Positions 34,019 through 40,273 of a stretch of 40,273 nt of DNA are shown here, piece by piece. This stretch comes from Nitrolancea sp040255925. Its GTDB lineage: Bacteria; Chloroflexota; Chloroflexia; Thermomicrobiales; Thermomicrobiaceae. Position 1 is the stretch's first letter. Each line of letters opens with the position of its first letter. The translations under genes and the position numbers were made by a program. The stretch covers positions 1-40,273 of the forward strand of contig JBDZVX010000007.1 of NCBI GenBank assembly GCA_040255925.1, in the 5' to 3' direction. Below the pieces are notes generated by a model. It saw nothing but the letters and a program-made list of their open reading frames with translations. It did not search any database and was not told the origin of the DNA.

Positions 34019-35131
34019 TTACACTCGCCGCTGGGGGTCCTCCACGGCTGGCAGACGGGATTCGAACCAGTCGGCCACCGCCGCGCGATTTTTGTGCCCG
34101 GACGGGATGGCCCCCCAGAGCTGATCGAAGTACTCCCGGAATCGCCGGGTCACCTCCGGACCGGAGAAGCGGAGGCCGATTCGCGGAGAACTATCATCGG
34201 TGCCCTCCGCGTAGTCCGGCACCCTCACCAGCACCCCGGCCGTCCCCTTGACGAAGAAGGTGATCGGAGCCGTGTCAGCCAGCCCGACGTGATAGCGGTC
34301 CGCGCCCCGGAGCAGGCCGTTAGTGGCCCGGACGTGGGTAGCGATCGTCTCCGGCTCGACAACGATGCCGTTCTCCCAGCGTCCGGTCAAGAGATACTGC
34401 TCGATCCGGGTTCGTGAGTAGATCACGCGTGACTCGCTGGCGCGCAGGCTTTCGACGAACGCGGATTGCTGCGCCTTGATCCACCACTTCAGGAGCAGTG
34501 GATTGTCCGGGTCGGCCCCGAATGTCGCGCGGTAGATCTGCAGGTGATCGAACTTCTGGGCGACCGGCAGGACGCTGAGTTGGTTCGACACAATTAGGCG
34601 GTCACCCGGCAGCTCTTCAAGCTGGGTCAGGCCGCGAAAATAATCGGCTGCCGAAAGCCCGGCCCGGCTGATGGTCGAGAGCAGGACCGGGATCGATGCC
34701 TCCACTCCATGCTCAAGGATGAACGATTCGGCCTCCTGAACCGCTGAGCGGGCATCGAGCTTGGCGCTGACCACCTCCCGAAGCGCATCCAGGATGGCCC
34801 CGCGCGCCTCCATGCTCAGCTCAAAGATCTCGCCCCAGGTGGTCCGCGGGAGCGCCAGTGTTTCGAGAAAGCCACCGAGTTCGTCATCCAGCTCACGGGC
34901 CACGCGTTCAACGGCGGTGAAGTAGGTCACATCGACATCCAGCACGCTGGCTAGGCGAGACAGCACGATGAATGATGGAACGCTACGGCCACGCTCCAAC
35001 TGTGAAAGATATGACTCGGAGACACCACAGCGCCGGGCAAACTCCTCTAATGACCAGCCTCGCCGGATGCGGAGATCCCGCAATGCTGGCCCGATCCGCT
35101 GTCGGTGTCGTGTGCTCCGCGCATCATGCAT
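34019..35131 (-). CDS. XRE-family regulator with a large unknown C-terminal domain
   Basis: The chosen ATG (complement 35129-35131) gives 370 aa; an in-frame TTG at 35146 is an alternative. The HTH is at about 10-65: IGPALRDLRIRRGWSLEEFARRCGVSESYLSQLERGRSVPS, with classic helix-turn-helix spacing. After a helical linker, a region of about 200 residues follows with WWIKAQQSAFVESLRASESRVIYSRTRIEQYL and FVKGTAGVLVRVPDYAEGTDD, which I do not recognise and which may sense a ligand. Two palindromes of equal design lie upstream (35174-35228), suited to autoregulation. Convergent with the M20 gene and divergent from DUF2851. Confidence 0.8.
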   Translation of the reverse strand: MHDARSTRHRQRIGPALRDLRIRRGWSLEEFARRCGVSESYLSQLERGRSVPSFIVLSRLASVLDVDVTYFTAVERVARELDDELGGFLETLALPRTTWGEIFELSMEARGAILDALREVVSAKLDARSAVQEAESFILEHGVEASIPVLLSTISRAGLSAADYFRGLTQLEELPGDRLIVSNQLSVLPVAQKFDHLQIYRATFGADPDNPLLLKWWIKAQQSAFVESLRASESRVIYSRTRIEQYLLTGRWENGIVVEPETIATHVRATNGLLRGADRYHVGLADTAPITFFVKGTAGVLVRVPDYAEGTDDSSPRIGLRFSGPEVTRRFREYFDQLWGAIPSGHKNRAAVADWFESRLPAVEDPQRRV

Positions 35132-35173
35132 AGTACGATTCCCCAATTCCCTCCCTGGCGCGACGGCCTCTCT

Positions 35174-35228
35174 GTCACCTCCGGTGACATTACACTACCC
35201 GGATCAACCGTTGGTTGACGGGTGGTAC
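35174..35228. promoter_or_regulatory. Two matched 6-3-6 palindromes in the XRE/DUF2851 divergent region
   Basis: GTCACC-TCC-GGTGAC (35174-35188) and TCAACC-GTT-GGTTGA (35214-35228) are perfect palindromes of the same design with centres 40 bp apart, about four helical turns. They share the half-site form TCA-(A/C)CC. They are probably the operators of the XRE regulator 43 bases away and might also act on the DUF2851 gene 185 bases away. Confidence 0.55.
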
Positions 35229-35413
35229 TGGCAACCAATATAACGTGCCGCTCCGGTTTCGGACGCAGAGTTCGACGAACAGCGTCCCGCCGGCGTCTTT
35301 CTCGGCTCGAATCACGCGCGATCGACTGTGACCTTGCGGCAAAGCATAGCGGGTTGATGAATTAGCCGGACTTCTTGGTTGTGCCTTCCCGGCTGTCGTG
35401 TGACAATGGCTCC

Positions 35414-36757
35414 ATGATGGAGACTGTCACGGAGTTGACGCTCGCGCAGATCTGGAACGCGCAATGGCTGCGGGACCAGCTTCAGACGGCCGGCGGTAAA
35501 CCGCTGCGTGTGGTCTATCGCGGCGTCTGGACGCATGGGATCGGCCCTGACTTCAGCGGCGCGTACCTGGACATCGACGGCCACCTGGTCGAGGGCGCCA
35601 TCGAGCTGCATCTCCGGTCCTCGAGCTGGCTCGCCCACGCCCATCACCTCGATCCCAATTACGACACGGTAATCCTGCACGCCGTGCTCGACGATGATCT
35701 CGGGCGTCCGGTCCACCGCCGGGATGGCCGCTCCGTGCCGACACTGGTGTTGCGTTCCTTTCTGCCCGGTCCGGTTGAAGACTTCCCCGCCGATCCACGC
35801 CTCCGGCCACTCGGCGCCATCGGATTCGATCACTGCGCTCCCTTGGTCGCCGCCAGCCAGCCGAAGGCACTGCAACGCGTTTGGGAAGCCGCCGGTGACG
35901 CGCGCCTGGCCTCCAAAGTTGCGGCGGTTGACGGGCGGCTGGCGCGCGAGACCCCGGCCCAGGTCCTCTACTCCTTGCTGCTCGACGCGCTCGGCTACTC
36001 GCGCAACCGCGACGGCATGCGGGAAATCGCGGCACGACTCCCCTACGACCACCTAGAGATCCGGCTGGCGGGCCGGCAACCCGGAGATCGCTGGTTACGG
36101 GCGGCGGGTCTTCTGCTGGGCACCGGCGGCTTCCTGCCGCTGGCGCCCCGTGAGGCGGAGACCGCCGCGCTCACCGCCGGTGACACGTCCGGGATCGAGG
36201 AAGCCTGGCGACTCCACGGCGCGGCCTGGCACGGCATGACGCTTCCCGCGAATGCTTGGAACCTTGCTCGCACCCGGCCAGCCAACCATCCGTTACGGCG
36301 GCTCCTGGCGCTGGCCAGGCTGCTCAGCTGGCTGGATGTTGGCCTAGTGGAAGACCTCTGCGCCCTGTTGAAAGTACCCGATCCCCACCGTGCGCTGCTC
36401 GACTGGCTGACCGCCGGCAATCCCTACCTCGGAACGGCGCTCGCGCATGAGATCATCGTCAACGTCGTCGTACCCTTCACGCTTTCCTATGCCATATGGG
36501 CGGAGCAAGACGACCTTCTTACCGCGGCCGGTCAATTGTGGGATCGGCTCCCGGCCGGACGGGGAAACGCGGTCATTCGCCGTACCGTAGAGCAGATTTG
36601 CGGCCCGCACCGAGTGCCGGTCCGGACCGCCAGGGCGGAGCAGGGATTGCTCCATATTCAGCGCACCGGCTGCGCCCCGATGCGCTGCTATGAGTGCCCG
36701 GTAGCACTTCTCGCGCTCCAGTTTGGCTCGGATACAAAGCCATCTCCGTCCGAATGA
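35414..36757 (+). CDS. DUF2851 protein
   Basis: The 447-aa product starts at ATG 35414, a weak-ribosome-site start; an ATG follows immediately and a GTG at 35375 is open too. N-terminal motifs are GVWTHGIGPDFSGAYLDIDG and AIELHLRSSSWLAHAHHLD, followed by YDTVILHAVLDDDLG, typical of DUF2851. The PDF, ExH and later Asp arrangement resembles a nuclease-like (PD-(D/E)xK) core, a family-level guess. The C-terminus has GCAPMRCYECPV, a possible metal-binding Cys group. The family is common in Bacteroidetes and Chloroflexi and has no known function. Confidence 0.85.
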   Translation: MMETVTELTLAQIWNAQWLRDQLQTAGGKPLRVVYRGVWTHGIGPDFSGAYLDIDGHLVEGAIELHLRSSSWLAHAHHLDPNYDTVILHAVLDDDLGRPVHRRDGRSVPTLVLRSFLPGPVEDFPADPRLRPLGAIGFDHCAPLVAASQPKALQRVWEAAGDARLASKVAAVDGRLARETPAQVLYSLLLDALGYSRNRDGMREIAARLPYDHLEIRLAGRQPGDRWLRAAGLLLGTGGFLPLAPREAETAALTAGDTSGIEEAWRLHGAAWHGMTLPANAWNLARTRPANHPLRRLLALARLLSWLDVGLVEDLCALLKVPDPHRALLDWLTAGNPYLGTALAHEIIVNVVVPFTLSYAIWAEQDDLLTAAGQLWDRLPAGRGNAVIRRTVEQICGPHRVPVRTARAEQGLLHIQRTGCAPMRCYECPVALLALQFGSDTKPSPSE

Positions 36758-36772
36758 TTGTTCAATTGTGAC

Positions 36773-36848
36773 GTCATCCTGAGCCCGCAGGCGAAGGATC
36801 TCTCTCGAGTCCAAGCCTCAGAAGATCCTTCGCTCCGCTCAGGATGAC
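36773..36848. repeat. Dispersed imperfect inverted repeat, copy 2
   Basis: A 76-base near-palindrome: GTCATCCTGAG ... GCGAAGGATCT at the left and AGATCCTTCGC ... CTCAGGATGAC at the right. It shares its ends and the GAAGGATCTC core with the copy at 3338-3400. Its last bases contain the ATG at 36844, which is in frame with the flavoprotein gene. Confidence 0.85.
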
Positions 36849-36891
36849 CGGCCTTGATGACCTTGATCAACGACACGAAAGCTGCGATCCG

Positions 36892-38343
36892 GTGAGAGCG
36901 GAAAATCCAGATATTCACCTACAAAACAGGTACGATGCGGTTATCACCGGGTCCGGGCCGAACGGTCTGGCCGCCGCGATCACGCTGGCGCGGACGGGCC
37001 GGTCGGTGCTCGTCTTGGAGTCCAAAGCGACAATCGGCGGCGGAACCCGCTCGGCGGAGCTAACCCTGCCGCGATTCGTTCACGACATCTGCTCGGCGGT
37101 CCATCCTCTCGCGGTCGCGTCACCGTTCTTCCGTAGCCTGCCTCCCGATGATGTCCATCTAGAATGGGTGCATCCGCCAGCGCCGCTGGCCCATCCCCTC
37201 GATGATGGGACGGCCGTCATGCTCGAACGCTCGGTCGCCGCGACGGCGGCCGGTCTCGGCCCAGACGCAGTAGCCTACCAGAAGCTGATGACGCCGCTCG
37301 TCGATGCATGTGACGAGTTGATGAGCGACATCCTAGGTCCGCTCCGGCTGCCCCACCGTCCGCTGGCGCTGGCGCGATTCGGCTGGTACGCGATTCGTCC
37401 GGCGCGCGGCCTCGCCGAGAGCTTGTTCAGCGGCGAGCGTGCCCGCGCGCTCTTCGCCGGACTGGCGGCCCATTCGATGCTCCCATTGGAGACACCGGTG
37501 AGCGCCGGATTCGGACTCGTCCTGGCGATGCTCGGACACGCGGCTGGCTGGCCCCTCGCCCGTGGCGGCTCACAACAGATCGCCGATCGGCTCGCCGGGT
37601 ACCTGCGGTCGCTTGGTGGCGAGATCGTTACCGGCACACGGGTCAGCTCGCTGGACCAACTACCAGACGCCGGTGCCATCCTGCTCGATGTGACGCCCCG
37701 TCAGGTTATCGAAATCGCGGGAGACCGCCTGCCATCCCGCTACCGGCGCCGGCTTGCGCGCTACCGGTATGGGCCCGGTGCGTTCAAGGTCGACTGGGCG
37801 CTCGATGGTCCGATTCCCTGGCGGGCGAAGGAATGCGAACGAGCCGCGACCGTCCATCTCGGCGGCACGCTGGCCGAGATCGCGGCGAGCGAGCGGGCGG
37901 TCTGGCGGGGAATGCATCCCGCGCGGCCATTCGTGCTGCTGGCGCAGCCGACGCTGTTTGATCAGTCACGGGCACCGGCCGGGAAGCAGATCGCCTGGGC
38001 CTACTGCCACGTCCCGAACGGGTCGACGTTCGATATGACCCAACGGATCGAGGCGCAGATCGAACGGTTCGCGCCGGGGTTTCGGGATCGTATCCTGGCG
38101 CGGAGCGTCATGCCGCCGGCCGCGCTCGAACGGCACAACGCGAACTACATCGGCGGCGACATCAACGGTGGTATCCAGGACCTCCGGCAGCTCTTCACGC
38201 GACCGGTGCCCCGGCTCGTGCCCTACGCCACGCCGCTGCGAGGTCTCTACATCTGCTCGTCATCGACGCCACCCGGCGGCGGCGTCCACGGCATGTGTGG
38301 CTACTACGCCGCCCACGCGGCGCTGGACCACGCGGCTGGGTAG
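36892..38343 (+). CDS. FAD-dependent oxidoreductase, phytoene dehydrogenase/COG1233 type
   Basis: RYDAVITGSGPNGLAAAITLARTG is the GxGxxG FAD-binding fold, followed by VLVLESKATIGGGTRSAELT and a closing LRGLYICSSSTPPGGGVHGMCGYYAA, typical of the phytoene-desaturase-like amine oxidoreductase group. The GTG at 36892 is chosen because ATG 36844 lies within the repeat element; the frame is open from both, giving 483 or 499 aa. No carotenoid genes are nearby, so the substrate is unknown. There are no membrane helices. The gene follows DUF2851 across the repeat. Confidence 0.85.
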   Translation: MRAENPDIHLQNRYDAVITGSGPNGLAAAITLARTGRSVLVLESKATIGGGTRSAELTLPRFVHDICSAVHPLAVASPFFRSLPPDDVHLEWVHPPAPLAHPLDDGTAVMLERSVAATAAGLGPDAVAYQKLMTPLVDACDELMSDILGPLRLPHRPLALARFGWYAIRPARGLAESLFSGERARALFAGLAAHSMLPLETPVSAGFGLVLAMLGHAAGWPLARGGSQQIADRLAGYLRSLGGEIVTGTRVSSLDQLPDAGAILLDVTPRQVIEIAGDRLPSRYRRRLARYRYGPGAFKVDWALDGPIPWRAKECERAATVHLGGTLAEIAASERAVWRGMHPARPFVLLAQPTLFDQSRAPAGKQIAWAYCHVPNGSTFDMTQRIEAQIERFAPGFRDRILARSVMPPAALERHNANYIGGDINGGIQDLRQLFTRPVPRLVPYATPLRGLYICSSSTPPGGGVHGMCGYYAAHAALDHAAG

Positions 38344-38433
38344 GATATTTGTCAGGACATCACGAGACCCCCCGCCCCTGCTATGAAGAGTGCGTTTAGC
38401 ACGACTCAATTCATAGATTTGATTTGCTACCTA

Positions 38434-38462
38434 TTGGCAAATCGGCGAATAAGTGTTAGGAT
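38434..38462 (+). promoter_or_regulatory. Sigma70-type promoter before a small membrane gene, overlapped by a hairpin
   Basis: TTGGCA (38434-38439) and TAGGAT (38457-38462) are 17 bases apart. The -35 box is part of a perfect inverted repeat, GATTTGC (38421-38427) and GCAAATC (38437-38443), which could be an operator or a terminator of the preceding gene. The region is AT-rich. Confidence 0.55.
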
Positions 38463-38535
38463 CAAGTAGCCTTCCCTGACCCATTCTCTGGCTGTGGATA
38501 CTCGGCAAGCCGCACACGCACCAACGGAGGATCTC

Positions 38536-38877
38536 ATGGCCTGGCTTCGACGCCACCGGCTCCTGCTTGGGATCATTGCCGCGATTCTCTGGGGAATCGG
38601 TTTGGCTATGCTCCCGGCGCCATCCGATGCCAAGATTGTGTCCTTCGCGGTGGCAGTCGGGCTCTTCACGGGCATTATCATGCGTTCCTGGTGGTCGCTC
38701 CTGCTCGTGCCGGTTGGCTTGATCGCCGGGGTAGCGCTAAACACCGTCCTCCCAGGAACCGGAATCGCGATCACCGGGATCGGGTTGCTGCTCGGCATTG
38801 CGAGCGCGACGTTGAGCGCTCTCCCCACTACGGCGATGGAGCGATGGTCGCGAACGCGCCGGCAACCAACCGGTTAA
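38536..38877 (+). CDS. Small membrane protein, hypothetical
   Basis: ATG 38536 follows GGAGG, giving 113 aa with three to four hydrophobic segments: LLLGIIAAILWGIGLAML, IVSFAVAVGLFTGIIM, WSLLLVPVGLIAGVALN and TGIGLLLGIASATLSAL. A basic beginning (WLRRHR) and end (RWSRTRRQP) suggest both termini in the cytoplasm. No family recognised. The stop overlaps the end of the convergent M55 gene by a few bases. Confidence 0.7.
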   Translation: MAWLRRHRLLLGIIAAILWGIGLAMLPAPSDAKIVSFAVAVGLFTGIIMRSWWSLLLVPVGLIAGVALNTVLPGTGIAITGIGLLLGIASATLSALPTTAMERWSRTRRQPTG

Positions 38878-39755
38878 GGCCAGGGGTTCTCCTGGATCAT
38901 CAAGGCAAGTTCTTCCTGCCGCGCCCGGTCCAAAGCCGGATCACTCGCCAGTGCGTCGAGCAGCACGGCTTGCCGGTCCGCAGCCAGCAGCGCCGCGACC
39001 AGTTCCGTTAGGTCGATCACCGCGTTGATCGTCGGGAACGTGCCGGCAAACCAGCCATGCTCTTCCCGCGTCAGCCCCGGAATCTTCGCCACTAGATCAG
39101 ATGCATGCCGCACGCGCAGACGGATGCGAGCCGGGAGCTCCGGCCGGTAGATTCGCCAGCGGTCCCGCCGTCCGAGGACGCGTGATACCGCGGCCCGCAG
39201 GACCTCATGAGCGCGTTCGACCGGGAGAGAGTCGGCGCGATTCCAGGAGCGGGCCTGCTTGACCGTCAGGGTCGGGGTGTCGAAGGCGAACGACTCGGCC
39301 TCCAGTGACACGGCGCGGTCCCCGGTAATCAGTGCGATCGGGATCTCATGCTCGCCGAGCCAGCGGCTGACGAGTCCAAGCTCCCCCACCGGCTCGCCAT
39401 TCAGCTCCAGCATCAGCCCCGGCGTCATCGTTTGGCTGGCGAATCCTGGACGTGTCCCGGCCATCGCATGGAACCCGGTCAGGAAGGCAGCGGCGTAGCC
39501 GGACGAGAGATCGCGCGGCGCGATCCGGATACGGGGATCGAGCAAATCCTCGCGAAGACTGCCCCCGCCACCATACCAGTCGATCACCGAAACCGCGCTC
39601 GCACCGGCCTGATACACCGCGCCGGCCAGGGCGTTGACCTCAGCGGCCAGCAGCCCGGCCGCGTCGAGATAGGCCGGATGACCCGGCACGCAAGCTTCAA
39701 GGGCTTCGATCCCGCTCACGCCCACGATATCCGCCACGATCAGTACATGAGCCAT
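38874..39755 (-). CDS. M55 (DppA-like) peptidase homologue with altered active site
   Basis: ATG complement 39753-39755, preceded by GGAGGG, gives 293 aa; frames further upstream are Arg-rich and left out. It aligns with B. subtilis D-aminopeptidase DppA (from memory): VADIVGVSG with VDMEGISG, SVIDWYGGGG with VNDSHSKMN, FLTGFHAMAGTRPGFASQTM with FLGYHARASTPGVMSHSM, and PVGELGL with PVGELGL. DppA zinc ligands are Asp8, Glu10, His60, His104 and Glu133, with nucleophile His115. Here Asp9, His96 and Glu125 remain, but the others are Val11, Tyr61 and Gln108. Normal peptidase activity is unlikely. An inactive or re-purposed homologue is inferred. Confidence 0.85.
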   Translation of the reverse strand: MAHVLIVADIVGVSGIEALEACVPGHPAYLDAAGLLAAEVNALAGAVYQAGASAVSVIDWYGGGGSLREDLLDPRIRIAPRDLSSGYAAAFLTGFHAMAGTRPGFASQTMTPGLMLELNGEPVGELGLVSRWLGEHEIPIALITGDRAVSLEAESFAFDTPTLTVKQARSWNRADSLPVERAHEVLRAAVSRVLGRRDRWRIYRPELPARIRLRVRHASDLVAKIPGLTREEHGWFAGTFPTINAVIDLTELVAALLAADRQAVLLDALASDPALDRARQEELALMIQENPWP

Positions 39756-39937
39756 CCCAAATCCCTCCCATGGCCAGCCAAGCGGCACCCGCTGCCGCTT
39801 ACGTCGTCGCTGGGACGATTCTGCCAGAGGAAGAACAAGCTCGGACAGGGACTGGCGCAATCCCTGTCCCGCGGCGACCATCTTCCAATGGATGTCGTGA
39901 GTAGTGTGGATGCTGGGACCAATCGTTCGGCGCACTA

Positions 39938-40177
39938 TTAAGATAAAAGGGGTGGAATATCGTATCGGGTACGGTCTACCACCCACTTCGGCATTTTCAG
40001 CACCACGAATTGATTCCCGCTTTCGACCCGCTCGACATCGCTCAAGGGCACGAAGATGTCGGTCTTGAGTGGACGATCCACCAGGAACGCGTTATCGCGG
40101 ATTTCCTTGACCTCGCCAACAGGCTCGCCATCCAGCGCAACCACGTACATCCCCGCACGAATCTGATCGGCCTTCAT
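39938..40177 (-). CDS. DUF2171/PRC-barrel-like protein
   Basis: The 79-aa product starts MKADQIRAGMYVVALDGEPVGEVKEIRDNAFLVD, the beta-barrel style of DUF2171 and PRC-barrel domains, followed by LKTDIFVPLSDVERVESGNQFVVLKMP. GGAGGG precedes the ATG. Such domains bind RNA or photosynthetic or cell-division partners in other proteins, but DUF2171 proteins have no known role. It is on the same strand as the M55 gene, 180 bases before it. The remaining 96 bases of the window hold nothing supported. Confidence 0.8.
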   Translation of the reverse strand: MKADQIRAGMYVVALDGEPVGEVKEIRDNAFLVDRPLKTDIFVPLSDVERVESGNQFVVLKMPKWVVDRTRYDIPPLLS

Positions 40178-40273
40178 AGAAGGCAGCTCCCTCCGTAAGG
40201 CTCAGCAGCATGCATTCGTGTTTGACGTCCACCCGGACGCAAGCCCTGTGCCCGGCGCTTCCCGGCCGGCTCG

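Overview
The window is GC-rich chromosomal DNA that looks like a Thermomicrobia/Chloroflexota-type bacterium. This is inferred from gene content and protein style (LCP cell-wall protein, caa3-type CtaG, LLM oxidoreductase, DUF2851, split KdpD, F/G-rich intergenic palindromes), not from a marker gene. No rRNA, tRNA, CRISPR array, phage module or intact transposase was seen.

The first 4.4 kb hold the end of a DUF6483-like gene, an internally duplicated 173-aa protein of unknown function, three small membrane proteins, an LLM-class oxidoreductase and a secreted protein. From 4.6 to 15.7 kb lies a potassium-homeostasis island: a KimA-like K+ importer, a KdpD-C-half histidine kinase with KdpE, then a second transcription unit coding for a lone receiver protein, a 31-aa membrane peptide, KdpF, KdpA, KdpB, KdpC and the KdpD N-half (sensor plus USP domain). 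KdpD is thus split into two proteins on either side of kdpFABC. Before the second unit there are four TTGAT-type half-sites in two pairs with 11-bp spacing, and a -10 box exactly 10 bp after the last one. This is the layout of an OmpR/PhoB-class activated promoter.

From 15.7 to 22.2 kb the minus strand carries a likely metal operon (HMA-like protein, Nramp transporter, tandem universal stress protein) behind a near-consensus promoter with a palindromic operator on its start site. It also carries an LCP ligase and a CtaG/TatA membrane cluster. From 22.4 to 25.3 kb there are a YHS protein, a hypothetical and a membrane-anchored MutS-like ATPase.

The stretch 25.25-27.6 kb is AT-richer and gene-poor. 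It has a six-cysteine secreted protein whose signal peptide follows an in-frame stop with no usable start, a membrane protein, and a PIN-toxin remnant. The rest (27.6-40.2 kb) is ordinary chromosome: an ABC exporter, two coupled paralogues sharing a new-looking C-terminal domain, a DinB/MDMPI-like protein, an M20 peptidase, an XRE regulator with two matched palindromes upstream, a DUF2851 protein, a phytoene-dehydrogenase-like flavoprotein, an M55 peptidase homologue that has lost several metal and catalytic residues, and a PRC-barrel-like DUF2171 protein.

The best candidates for something undescribed are the kdp control system (split KdpD, extra receiver, 11-bp repeat array), the paired 29.9-31.0 kb domain family, the duplicated 85-residue protein, and the degenerate M55 homologue.
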